Assembly: GCF_017873245.1 (NCBI RefSeq)
Contig: NZ_JAGGJY010000021.1
Span: 1 to 54,445 of the forward strand
DNA from: Clostridium tertium
Lineage (GTDB): Bacteria; Bacillota; Clostridia; Clostridiales; Clostridiaceae
Direction of reading: 5' to 3'
Length of the DNA: 54,445 nucleotides
Position 1 is the first letter of the stretch. Each line of letters begins with the position of its first letter. The notes beneath the pieces are model-generated. The model was not told the DNA's origin and did no database searches. It saw only the letters and a list, made by a program, of their open reading frames with translations. Below are positions 16,806-24,994 of the stretch, piece after piece. Both the position numbers and the translations under genes were made by a program.

Positions 16806-17888
16806 ATGGAGAAGATAATGCTTTATAGTATAGGAATATTTTTTTTAGTTGGTGTAATAGATTATATATTTGGAGGAAAGTACGGATTATCAAAGGGGAT
16901 AGAAAGTGGGATTAAAAGTATGGGTTCGCTAGCTTTATCTATGATAGGGATATTGTCTATAACACCGATAATTTCTGATTTAATCATTAAATATATTTTA
17001 ACAATATTTAAAAATATCCTTGTAGATCCAACTATAATAGTATCATCCTTTATTGCAGTAGATATGGGTGGATATAAAATTGTACAATCTATATCAACAG
17101 ATCAAGGGATAATATATTTTTCAGGAATATTAATATCATCGATATTAGGATGTACTATAAGTTTTACTTTACCTTTAGCATTAGGAATAGTAAAAGAAAA
17201 AAATATAGATATATTATGTAAAGGGATTTTATGTGGAATAGTTGTTTTACCAATAGGATTATTGGTTGGAGGAATTTTACTGAAAATAAAATTATCTCTT
17301 ATACTCATTAATCTTATGCCTATAGTTATAATTTCAATATTTATAGTAATAGGTTTATATAAAAAACCAAACAAAATGATAATTTGTTTTAAATATTTGG
17401 CTAAATTTATAATGATATTAGGCTTAATTGGTTTAGGGGTACAAGGCTTTACTTCAATAACAGGAGTAGTTATTATTAAAAATTTACTTTCATTGGAAGA
17501 AACATTAACAATAGTCGGGAAAATAGCTATTTTCTTAGCAGGAGCTAATGTAATGTTAGAGATAATAAAAGTAGTATTTAAAAATAAAATTGCTATGTTA
17601 GAAAAGGTATTAAATATAAATTCAGCATCAGTAGGTGCTTTAATTGGTAGTTTAGCCTCAGCTGTAATTGTGTTTACTAATTTTGATGAGTTAGATGATA
17701 GAGGAAAGCTAGTATGTTCAGCTTTTTCAGTAGCTGGTGCATATGTATTTGGCGGACAATTGGGGTATGTAGTAATAGAGGCAAAAGATATAACACTAAT
17801 ATATATATTAGTAAAACTTATATCGGGATTTTTAGGTGTGTCTTTGGCATTAAAATTAAGTAAAAAAGAGTTAAGAAAAATATCTTAA
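16806..17888 (+). CDS. eutH: EutH-like ethanolamine permease
   Basis: The 360-residue hydrophobic protein has about ten membrane segments and the EutH pattern: an N-terminal GIFFLVGVIDYIFGGKYGL, a central FIAVDMGGYKI, and the late SAFSVAGAYVFGGQLGYV. EutH imports ethanolamine, mostly at low pH. No other eut gene (lyase, shell or regulator) is in the window, so this is an orphan copy. AAGGAGAG lies before the ATG, and a bidirectional terminator overlaps the stop. A role in supplying ethanolamine or a related amine is inferred from the family only. Confidence 0.85.
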   Translation: MEKIMLYSIGIFFLVGVIDYIFGGKYGLSKGIESGIKSMGSLALSMIGILSITPIISDLIIKYILTIFKNILVDPTIIVSSFIAVDMGGYKIVQSISTDQGIIYFSGILISSILGCTISFTLPLALGIVKEKNIDILCKGILCGIVVLPIGLLVGGILLKIKLSLILINLMPIVIISIFIVIGLYKKPNKMIICFKYLAKFIMILGLIGLGVQGFTSITGVVIIKNLLSLEETLTIVGKIAIFLAGANVMLEIIKVVFKNKIAMLEKVLNINSASVGALIGSLASAVIVFTNFDELDDRGKLVCSAFSVAGAYVFGGQLGYVVIEAKDITLIYILVKLISGFLGVSLALKLSKKELRKIS

Positions 17889-17897
17889 CCCTTTTTT
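17862..17897. terminator. bidirectional terminator between eutH and apbE
   Basis: GTTAAGA (17870-17876) pairs with TCTTAAC (17883-17889), with a T run to the right and an A run to the left. It overlaps the eutH stop. Confidence 0.65.
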
Positions 17898-17899
17898 AC

Positions 17900-18946
17900 T
17901 TAGTTTGATAAAGTGAAATCTGTATTTGTTAATTTAAATATATCTCTTATTCCATCTGTTATGTAAATTTTATTATCTTTAGTAACAAAAATTGCATCTA
18001 TGCCTTCTTGTGTATTAACAAATTTCATACCTTCCTCAACACCCATAGCAAATACAGAAGTTGATAAAGCATCACCATCTGATGATTTATCACTTATTAT
18101 AGTTATTCCAGCTATTTCATTTTCATAAGGATAGCCAGTTTTAGGACTTAATATATGATGATATTTGATTCCATCTTTTTCAATATATCTTTCATATATA
18201 CCTGAAGTTACTATTGATTTATTTTTTACAGTGATTGTGCCGATTATATCTCCACGATCAGAAAATGGATTTTGTATTCCTATTCTCCAAGTGCTGCCAT
18301 CAACTTTTAATCCATGAGCGAAGATATTTCCACCTAAATCTATTATAGCGCTTTTAACCCCTTCTTCAGTAAGGATATCTGAAATAACATCGGCAGTATA
18401 TCCTTTTGCTACACCACCAAGATCTATCATCATTCCTTGTCTTTTTAAGAATACAGTATTTTCTTCGTCATTAAGTTCAACATCAGAATATCCTACTAAT
18501 GGAATTCTTGAGTCTATTTCTTCTTGAGTTGGAACTTTAGCTTCAGGAAGACCAATATTCCAAAGTTTAACTATTGGGCCAACTGAAATATCAAATAGAC
18601 CATTGGAAAGCTTAGCATACTCCAATCCTTTCTTTATTACTGTATATGTATCATAATCTACTTTTACTGGTTCAATTCCTGCGGATTCATTTATTTTATC
18701 TACTAAGGTACCATTTTCATTAATACTTAAAGTAGATTCTAGTTCCTTGACTTTGGTAAATACTTTATCTAATATACCTTCATCATTGCTATCGTAAAGA
18801 GTTACAGTGACTACTGTTCCCATTAGAAGTTCAGTTTTAGAGAGGGGTTCAGTAACTTTGTTATCTTTTGAACAACCGGATAAAATTGTAAGAGAAAAAA
18901 TTAACAGGATGGATATAGTGAAATAATTTAAATATTTTTTCTTCAT
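17900..18946 (-). CDS. apbE: FAD:protein FMN transferase (ApbE), lipoprotein; EET flavinylation enzyme
   Basis: The 348-residue protein has a lipoprotein signal (MKKKYLNY..., lipobox LSGC). ApbE motifs are clear: MGTVVTVTLYD, DLGGVAKGYTAD, DLGGNIFAHG, HHILSPKTGYP and the Mg-binding DALSTSVFAMG near the C-terminus. It moves FMN from FAD onto Thr/Ser of target proteins outside the membrane. The target is probably the next gene upstream, the FMN-binding lipoprotein. It corresponds to FmnB of the Listeria electron transfer locus. The start at 18946 is set by AGGAGGA seven bases ahead; an upstream in-frame start would lack a lipoprotein signal at the N-terminus. Confidence 0.92.
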   Translation of the reverse strand: MKKKYLNYFTISILLIFSLTILSGCSKDNKVTEPLSKTELLMGTVVTVTLYDSNDEGILDKVFTKVKELESTLSINENGTLVDKINESAGIEPVKVDYDTYTVIKKGLEYAKLSNGLFDISVGPIVKLWNIGLPEAKVPTQEEIDSRIPLVGYSDVELNDEENTVFLKRQGMMIDLGGVAKGYTADVISDILTEEGVKSAIIDLGGNIFAHGLKVDGSTWRIGIQNPFSDRGDIIGTITVKNKSIVTSGIYERYIEKDGIKYHHILSPKTGYPYENEIAGITIISDKSSDGDALSTSVFAMGVEEGMKFVNTQEGIDAIFVTKDNKIYITDGIRDIFKLTNTDFTLSN

Positions 18947-19002
18947 AGATCTTCCTCCTAAATAATATATCACTATCTATTATAAGTAAAAATTGTAGAA
19001 AT

Positions 19003-19034
19003 AACAAAAGACTTTAGGTAAAAAACCTAAAGCC
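19003..19034 (-). terminator. terminator between the FMN lipoprotein gene and apbE
   Basis: On the minus strand, CTTTAGGT and ACCTAAAG (19032-19012) form a stem followed by TCTTTTGTT. It would lower apbE expression relative to the lipoprotein. Confidence 0.65.
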
Positions 19035-19048
19035 TAATATTAAAGAGA

Positions 19049-19471
19049 TTATTTAGCTTTTCCTAAAGCTTTTTCTGCTAAAGTTTTGAAAGAATCACTT
19101 GAGCTAGTAGCACCAGTTACTACATCAACTGAAGCAACATCTTGCTTTTCAACTAAAGATTCTTCTAATTTAGGGAAAGCTTCTGATGGGTTAGTACCCT
19201 TAGCTTCTTTCATTTTAGCGTTGTAGTCAGCATCATCTTTTTTGCTTCCTTTTTCGCCAACTTCGTCATATTTAACCGCAGCGATTTTTCCATCTTTAAC
19301 TTCTATTTCGATAGATGCTTCATATCCTCTTTCATCTTTTTCAGATTTTTCAGTATATGTTCCGTCTTTTAATCCAGACTTCTTAGCTTCTTCTTTGTTT
19401 CCACATCCTACAAATATAGTAGTAGCTAATGCAGCAACTGCTAATAAGCTTATAACTCTTTTAGATTTCAT
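19049..19471 (-). CDS. FMN-binding lipoprotein (PplA-like, extracellular electron carrier)
   Basis: The 140-residue protein has a lipoprotein signal (MKSKRVISLL..., Cys in FVGCGNK) and one FMN_bind domain. The flavinylation motif TGATSSS lies near the C-terminus (VVTGATSSSDSF); ApbE attaches FMN to the Thr of this S/TGATxxS/T consensus. It is a lysine/acid-rich, single-domain version of Listeria PplA, which carries two FMN sites. The start at 19471 is supported by GAGGGGGA seven bases ahead. It is divergent from ndh2 with its own promoter (19589-19616). It should accept electrons from the membrane quinone pool and pass them to external acceptors. Confidence 0.88.
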   Translation of the reverse strand: MKSKRVISLLAVAALATTIFVGCGNKEEAKKSGLKDGTYTEKSEKDERGYEASIEIEVKDGKIAAVKYDEVGEKGSKKDDADYNAKMKEAKGTNPSEAFPKLEESLVEKQDVASVDVVTGATSSSDSFKTLAEKALGKAK

Positions 19472-19788
19472 AAAAAAATCCCCCTCAAAATTATTTAAAT
19501 TTTCCATTGAATTGTTTCAATTACTAGATAATTATACACAAAAAAATACATCTTTGATATTCGATTTTCTTATAGTATATAAGTATAAATGATAGTGTTA
19601 AAAAATATACAATCAAGTCAAAGTATTGTATTTAAAGGGATTAACCCTCAAAAAACGTTTATTCATGTGAAAAAAATTGTTAAAAAAACCACAAAAAAAT
19701 AATTTGTACTATATAGACATATTATAAAATAGTGTATAGAATTAAATATGCTATTTTAGAATTATTTAAATGAAGGGATGGGTGTAAC
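19472..19788. other. 317-base divergent regulatory region between the FMN lipoprotein and ndh2
   Basis: There is no gene here. It holds a minus-strand promoter (TTGATT, 16-base spacer, TATCAT; 19616-19589) for the lipoprotein gene. It also holds an 18-base imperfect palindrome beginning TTGTTAA and ending ACAA (19677-19694), resembling one strong and one weak half of a Rex redox-sensor site. No clear sigma-A promoter for ndh2 was found. Confidence 0.45.
19589..19616 (-). promoter_or_regulatory. promoter of the FMN-binding lipoprotein gene
   Basis: On the minus strand: -35 TTGATT (19616-19611), 16-base spacer, -10 TATCAT (19594-19589), about 120 bases before the start codon. Confidence 0.45.
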
Positions 19789-21663
19789 ATGTCAAAAAAT
19801 AAGATACTTGTTCTTGGTGCTGGATATGGTGGTGTTCGTACTGCTAAAAAACTAGCAAAGAAGTATAAGAAAAACAATGATGTGGAAATAACATTAATAG
19901 ATAGAAATCCATATCATACTTTAATGACAGAATTACATGAAGTTGCAGGGGGAAGAGTTCACCCTGAATCAGTTCAAGTAGAATTATGCAAAATTTTTGG
20001 TAAATCAAAGGTTAATGTAGTTACAGACTTTATAGAAAAAGTTGATACAGATAATAAGGTGGTAAAGACTACATATGGAGAATATTCATATGATTACTTA
20101 GTAATAGGTACAGGTAGTGAACCAGCATTCTTTGGCGTTCCAGGAGTAAAAGAAAATGGATTTACTTTATGGTCATTTGAAGATGCATTAAAAATAAGAA
20201 AGCATATACAAGATATGTTTGCTAAAGCAAGTCTAGAAAGAAACGCTGCTAAGAGAAAAGAAATGCTTACATTTATAGTAGCTGGTTCTGGGTTTACTGG
20301 AATAGAAATGGCTGGAGAGCTTTTAGAGTGGAAGACTAGATTAGCAAGAGAATATAATGTTGATGAAAGTGAAGTAACTTTAAAAGTTGTTGAAGCTATG
20401 GGAACTATCTTAAATATGTTAGATAGAAAACAAGCAGATAAAGCAGAGAAATACATGGTTAAACATGGAATGGAAATATTAAAGAATTCACCAATAGTTG
20501 AAGTTACTGAAAATAAGATAGTACTTAAGAGTGGTGAAGAGATAAATACAAGAACATTAATTTGGACTTGTGGAATACAAGCAAATCAAGATGCTAAAGA
20601 ATATGGATTAGATACAGCAAGAGCAGGAAGATTACAAACAAATGAATTTATGCAAGCTGTTGGAAAGAAAGATGTATTCGTAGTTGGAGATATGGCTTAT
20701 TTTGAGGAAGAAGCTGGAAAAGGAACTCCTCAAATAGTTGAAGCTGCAGTTCAAACAGCAGATACAGTTGTTAAAAATATAGTTGCATCAATTGAAAATA
20801 AAGAAATGCAAAAATTCCAAGGAAAATATCATGGATTTATGGTTTCAATTGGCGGTAGATATTGTGTTGCAAACTTAATGGGACTTAAATTATCAGGATT
20901 TTTTGCAATGATAATGAAACATTTAGTTAACATACACTACTTATTTGATGTAAATGATGTACATGCAATATACAGTTATTTACAACATGAATTCTTTACT
21001 ATGGAAGATAGAAGATCAGTGATGAGAGGTCATTTATCATCTAAAGCAAATAGATTATGGTTAGTACCTTTAAGATTATATATAGGATGCTTATGGTTAA
21101 TTGAAGGATTAAAGAAATTATTAGGTGAAAGTACATGGGAATCTATGTGGAAAGCTGATAGCATAGGCGATTTCTTTAAGAATATAACTATAGGTGCTGA
21201 TAGCTGGACTAAAGCTGGAAATATTAAGATGCCATTTGAATGGTTACAACAAGCTACTTCAGGTGCATCAGCAAGTACAGAAACAGCAGCGGAATTTGCA
21301 ACACCAATTCTTAAGGAAGTTCCAGGTTGGTACGCAGCAATAATGCAAGTAATGATGCCAAACCCAGAAGTTGCTGTATGGTTCCAAAGAATTGTTGTAT
21401 TAATGGAAATAGGAATGGGATTATGTTTAATAGCAGGATTATTCACATTCATATTTAGTGCTGTTTCAGCTGGTATGGTAGTAAACTTCGTTTTATGTGC
21501 TATGGCTGGTTGGGATATACTTTGGTTCTTCTTTGGTTCAATTGCATTAATGAGTGGTGCAGGTAGAACATTTGGATTAGATTATTATATAATGCCATGG
21601 ATTACGAGATTAGCAGATAATTTCTGGCACGGTAAAAAACAACCAATGTATAAAAATGTATAG
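19789..21663 (+). CDS. ndh2: type II NADH dehydrogenase with C-terminal membrane domain (EET Ndh2)
   Basis: The 624-residue protein is longer than ordinary NDH-2 (about 400). The N-terminal part (1-400) has the FAD site LVLGAGYGGV (G10, G12, G15), the NADH site AGSGFTGIEMAGE (166-171) and VFVVGDMAYF. The C-terminal 200 residues hold about four membrane helices (423-446 and several within 530-590) of DoxX-like character. This fusion is the form found in Listeria Ndh2 for flavin-based extracellular electron transfer. It should oxidise cytoplasmic NADH and reduce a membrane quinone dedicated to export of electrons. It is followed by a stem-loop and then the eetA/eetB-like genes. Confidence 0.93.
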   Translation: MSKNKILVLGAGYGGVRTAKKLAKKYKKNNDVEITLIDRNPYHTLMTELHEVAGGRVHPESVQVELCKIFGKSKVNVVTDFIEKVDTDNKVVKTTYGEYSYDYLVIGTGSEPAFFGVPGVKENGFTLWSFEDALKIRKHIQDMFAKASLERNAAKRKEMLTFIVAGSGFTGIEMAGELLEWKTRLAREYNVDESEVTLKVVEAMGTILNMLDRKQADKAEKYMVKHGMEILKNSPIVEVTENKIVLKSGEEINTRTLIWTCGIQANQDAKEYGLDTARAGRLQTNEFMQAVGKKDVFVVGDMAYFEEEAGKGTPQIVEAAVQTADTVVKNIVASIENKEMQKFQGKYHGFMVSIGGRYCVANLMGLKLSGFFAMIMKHLVNIHYLFDVNDVHAIYSYLQHEFFTMEDRRSVMRGHLSSKANRLWLVPLRLYIGCLWLIEGLKKLLGESTWESMWKADSIGDFFKNITIGADSWTKAGNIKMPFEWLQQATSGASASTETAAEFATPILKEVPGWYAAIMQVMMPNPEVAVWFQRIVVLMEIGMGLCLIAGLFTFIFSAVSAGMVVNFVLCAMAGWDILWFFFGSIALMSGAGRTFGLDYYIMPWITRLADNFWHGKKQPMYKNV

Positions 21664-21703
21664 AAATAAGTGTAGTAAAGTATTATAATACTAAAATAAT
21701 ATT

Positions 21704-21732
21704 ATAAGGTAGAGTTTCATACTCTACCTTAT
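21704..21732 (+). terminator. hairpin between ndh2 and the eetA-like gene
   Basis: A perfect 12-bp stem ATAAGGTAGAGT / ACTCTACCTTAT has a five-base loop and no T tract. It is more likely a partial terminator or mRNA 3'-end stabiliser than a full stop. Confidence 0.5.
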
Positions 21733-21791
21733 AACATATAAAACTATATTACAAATTCATCCAATTATATTATAATGGAGATGATTAATTT

Positions 21792-22172
21792 ATGTTTAAA
21801 AAATTAGATTTTGTTATAATAGCAGTGTTAATGGTTTTATCATTTCTTCCAGAAATTATTTTAGGAGCCTCAATAGGAAAGGGATATAATAATACATATG
21901 CGGAAATAACAATTGCAGGAAAAATATATAAGACTATACCTTTATCTGAACATAAGGGAGAAGAGAGTATTGAAGTAAAGACTAAAGATGGGTTTAATAT
22001 TATAAAAGTAAAAGATAATAAAATTGGTATAATTGAAGCAGATTGTCCTGATAAGGTTTGTATGAATCCTGAATACATAGAGAAGCCAGGGCAAAGCTTA
22101 GTTTGTCTTCCACATAGAGTTATGATAGAAATTAAAGGGAAGATAGATGATGATATTATACTATCACATTAA
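21792..22172 (+). CDS. eetA: NusG domain II-containing membrane-anchored protein (EetA-like)
   Basis: The 126-residue protein has one N-terminal membrane helix (about 6-25) and an extracytoplasmic NusG-II-type beta domain with conserved ADCPDKVCM and GQSLVCLPHRVMIEI. The three cysteines of these motifs are typical. It corresponds to EetA of the Listeria flavin-based EET locus, thought to help electrons pass from the quinone to the FMN lipoprotein. The pairing with the next gene (10-base gap) is also the family arrangement. The name is by position and domain, not by experiment. Confidence 0.85.
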   Translation: MFKKLDFVIIAVLMVLSFLPEIILGASIGKGYNNTYAEITIAGKIYKTIPLSEHKGEESIEVKTKDGFNIIKVKDNKIGIIEADCPDKVCMNPEYIEKPGQSLVCLPHRVMIEIKGKIDDDIILSH

Positions 22173-22181
22173 GGAGGAGCT

Positions 22182-22694
22182 ATGAAAAAGACTAATAAAA
22201 TTGTATATATAGGATTATTAGTAGCTCAAGCCTTAGTTTTACATATTATTGAGCGAATGATCCCAGTACCATTTGTAACACCTGGTGCTAAGTTAGGATT
22301 AGCAAATTTAATTACTGTTATTGCTTTATATACTTTAGATAGTAGAAAAGATGCTTTTTTAGTACTATTTTTAAGACTTTCATTAAGCACTATGTTTGGA
22401 GGAAACTTATCATCATTTATGTATAGTACGGCTGGAGGAATCTTAAGCTTTGGTGCAATGAGTATCGTAAAGGACTTATTTAAGGATAAAGTTAGTATTA
22501 TAGGTGTAAGTTCCGCAGGAGCAATATTTCATAATGTAGGACAATTAATAATTGCATCCCTAATAGTAAAAAATATAGGAGTTATGTTATATTTGCCTAT
22601 TTTATCAACTGTAGGAATAGTCACAGGAATTTTTATTGGAATAGCTGCAAATTATATTGTAGCACATTTAAGAAGATTACCAATGTTTAGATAG
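22182..22694 (+). CDS. eetB: Gx transporter-family membrane protein (EetB-like)
   Basis: The 170-residue integral membrane protein has about five helices and an early PFVTPGAKLGLANLITVIAL, the signature of the family often labelled 'heptaprenyl diphosphate synthase component I' or 'Gx transporter'. That older label is probably wrong for chemistry; in EET loci it is called EetB and acts with EetA. AAGGAGGA precedes the ATG. It lies 10 bases after the EetA-like gene, in the same operon. Confidence 0.85.
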   Translation: MKKTNKIVYIGLLVAQALVLHIIERMIPVPFVTPGAKLGLANLITVIALYTLDSRKDAFLVLFLRLSLSTMFGGNLSSFMYSTAGGILSFGAMSIVKDLFKDKVSIIGVSSAGAIFHNVGQLIIASLIVKNIGVMLYLPILSTVGIVTGIFIGIAANYIVAHLRRLPMFR

Positions 22695-23002
22695 TACTGA
22701 ATAGAATTATCTAGGTTAAGTTTAATAATATATTCTTGATTTTAGGATATAAATAAGAAAAACATATAGAAATTATAATTAAGGTTTTTATTTAACAAAA
22801 TTTATCATAAATTGATTATGTTTAAATAAGGTTAGTATTTATAAACTTATATAAAATTCAATCAATATATGATTTAAATTCGATATTTTACTTAAGTAAC
22901 TATTAATATTATTATTTATTATGTAGATCATTGATTGAACTATATTAATAGGTAAAGATACTAAGGCTATGACTTAGACTATCACTAAGAAGGTGGATTG
23001 TA
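22695..23002 (+). promoter_or_regulatory. 308-base AT-rich leader before the polyprenyl synthase
   Basis: There is no gene here. Near the 3' end, three five-base blocks can form two competing hairpins: CTAAG (22961-22965) with CTTAG (22973-22977), or that same CTTAG with CTAAG (22985-22989). Both loops are seven bases. The first hairpin is extended by GATA/TATC. The second runs into the ribosome binding site (AAGGTGG). This could be a translational switch. No convincing promoter was identified. Confidence 0.35.
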
Positions 23003-23968
23003 ATGGACAATATTTGGAATAATTATCCTGAGATAAAACGAGAACTTGTTGATGTATTGGATTTAATGAAAAAGAATGTTAAATGCAAGGACAAGAAAAT
23101 CGAAAACTCCATAATAGAATTAATAGAGTCAGGTGGTAAGTTGTTAAGACCTGCTTTTGTTTTAATAGGATCAAAATTTGGGACCAATGATACAGAAAAA
23201 TCTATTCCAACTGCAGCTGTGATTGAAATGCTACATATGGCAACGCTGGTACATGATGATGTAATAGATGATTCTAAACTTAGAAGAGGTAGAGAAACTA
23301 TCCAATCTAAATATGGAAAGGATTATGCTGTATACATAGGGGATTATCTTTTCTGTGTATGTTTTAAAATTTTGGCTACAAGTGCTTCATTGCAAGCTAT
23401 AAAAGTAGATTCGAGAGCAATGTCAAAAATTTGTATGGGTGAAGTAAATCAGCTAAATTCTAGGTTTTCTATGAAACTATCAGTAAAAGATTATTTAAAT
23501 AGAATTTCAGGAAAAACTGCAGAATTGTTTTCAATTTCATTATATTTAGGAGCAGCTGAATGTAATGCAGATGATAAGGTTAGTAAGGAACTTGGAAAAA
23601 TAGGACATAATTTAGGTATGGCTTTTCAAATAATAGATGATATTTTAGATTATGAAGGAAATGATAATAGTATTAAAAAGTCTGCGGCAAATGACTTGAA
23701 GCAAGGAATATATACTATCCCATTAATTTATGCATATAAAAATAATAAATCAGCATTTGATGATGTTCTTGGAAAAGACTTTTATACGGAAGATGAAGTA
23801 AGGAATATAGTAAACTTAGTAAAAGAAAATAATGGAATAAAAATGGCAAAAGAATTAGCTGAAAAATATATGAAAAAATGCTTTAAAGGAATAGATATGC
23901 TTCCTAATAATGAATACAAAAATATATTAAGGGAAATAGCCGAGTGGTTATTACTTAGAACATATTAA
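23003..23968 (+). CDS. trans-polyprenyl diphosphate synthase (HepT/DmkB-like)
   Basis: The 321-residue all-helical prenyltransferase has both Asp-rich motifs: DDVIDDSKLRRG (first) and IIDDILDYEG (second). GGKLLRP near the N-terminus is typical. It elongates FPP/GGPP with IPP to a long side chain; in Listeria the equivalent DmkB builds the tail of the EET-dedicated demethylmenaquinone. Here it is the only quinone-related gene next to ndh2; the DHNA prenyltransferase (dmkA/menA) is not in the window. A role in undecaprenyl or other isoprenoid synthesis cannot be excluded. Confidence 0.88.
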   Translation: MDNIWNNYPEIKRELVDVLDLMKKNVKCKDKKIENSIIELIESGGKLLRPAFVLIGSKFGTNDTEKSIPTAAVIEMLHMATLVHDDVIDDSKLRRGRETIQSKYGKDYAVYIGDYLFCVCFKILATSASLQAIKVDSRAMSKICMGEVNQLNSRFSMKLSVKDYLNRISGKTAELFSISLYLGAAECNADDKVSKELGKIGHNLGMAFQIIDDILDYEGNDNSIKKSAANDLKQGIYTIPLIYAYKNNKSAFDDVLGKDFYTEDEVRNIVNLVKENNGIKMAKELAEKYMKKCFKGIDMLPNNEYKNILREIAEWLLLRTY

Positions 23969-24008
23969 AGGGTTACTAAATTAAGTAACCCTTTAATATG
24001 TTTTTTAG
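23961..24008. terminator. bidirectional terminator between the polyprenyl synthase and lysR
   Basis: A perfect 17-bp inverted repeat (23961-23977 with 23984-24000) has a six-base loop, followed by T's. It contains the stop codon of the polyprenyl synthase and overlaps the lysR-type gene end. Confidence 0.85.
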
Positions 24009-24863
24009 TGATTTTACGAATTCTGTATTTATTTTATAAAATGAATTTAAATAATTTATGTATATTGGAAGAGAAAGAGAAAAATCTTCAATCCTTATTC
24101 TTTTTATATTAGTTGTTGAACAATAATTGTTATATATGCTCATTGGAACAAAAGTAACAGCTTTGCTGGATAAGACTCCATTTAATGCTGCAAAATATGA
24201 ATTAGTGCTGTATAGTATATTTAAATTATCTAGCTTTTTTTCATCACAATTTAAAGCTAAACATAATGATTTTTTTAAACAAGTTTTATCAGAAGGAAAT
24301 ATTATAGGTAAATCAAATAGCTGATCCTTTTTTATAGAGTTAATTGGAAAATTAACATCAGATATCAAAACGATTTCATCAAGTCCTATCTCTTTTGTAA
24401 TAATTCCTTCATGATCTTCAGGTTTTCTATAACATATATATATATCACATATATTATTTATCAAGTTTGTGTTTGTGCAACACTCTATAGTGTTAAGATT
24501 TATTGTGTATGAATTATATACTTTTTTTAGCTTTGATACAATAACAGGTAAAATGGTTAAGCTAATTGATTCTACAGCTTCAATTGATATGTACTTTTTT
24601 TTATTTACAGAGTTTAATAGTTCCTCTTGCATTTTATTATAAGCACTAAGTATAGATTCACAATACTTAAATAAAATTTCTCCTTCAGGAGTAAGGCTAA
24701 CACCTTTATTACTTCTATTCAATAATTTTACATTTAGTTTGTTTTCTAATTTTAATATTTGTTGACTTAGTGCAGATTGTGATATATGCGCATTTTTTGC
24801 TACAGTTGAAATACTTTTTGAGTTAGCAACTTGAAAAAAATAATTTAAACTATCTATATGCAT
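23976..24863 (-). CDS. LysR-family transcriptional regulator
   Basis: The 295-residue protein has an N-terminal winged HTH (SISTVAKNAHISQSALSQQILKLENKL, about 16-42) and a type 2 periplasmic-binding-like effector domain. AGGAGA lies six bases before the ATG. It is divergent from the solute-binding protein gene with a 131-base shared region, the usual LysR arrangement, so that gene is the likeliest target. The effector domain lacks clues to its ligand. Confidence 0.88.
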   Translation of the reverse strand: MHIDSLNYFFQVANSKSISTVAKNAHISQSALSQQILKLENKLNVKLLNRSNKGVSLTPEGEILFKYCESILSAYNKMQEELLNSVNKKKYISIEAVESISLTILPVIVSKLKKVYNSYTINLNTIECCTNTNLINNICDIYICYRKPEDHEGIITKEIGLDEIVLISDVNFPINSIKKDQLFDLPIIFPSDKTCLKKSLCLALNCDEKKLDNLNILYSTNSYFAALNGVLSSKAVTFVPMSIYNNYCSTTNIKRIRIEDFSLSLPIYINYLNSFYKINTEFVKSLKNILKGYLI

Positions 24864-24994
24864 AACAATCTCCTATCTAATATTTTATATATTTAATTAT
24901 TATAGTATAATACTCATTAAAAAGCAAAGTTATTTAATGTTATTAAATTTAGGTTGGTTAAGTATTATTAATTATATATTAGGACGTGATTTAG

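Noticed and set aside
19704..19740. sigma-A promoter of ndh2
   Set aside because: TTGTAC and TATAAA are only 13 bases apart, and TATAGA lacks a usable -35. No pair has acceptable spacing.
22182..22694. Heptaprenyl diphosphate synthase subunit I
   Set aside because: This is a common database label for the family, but the protein is an integral membrane protein and sits in an EET operon. The EetB-like reading fits better.
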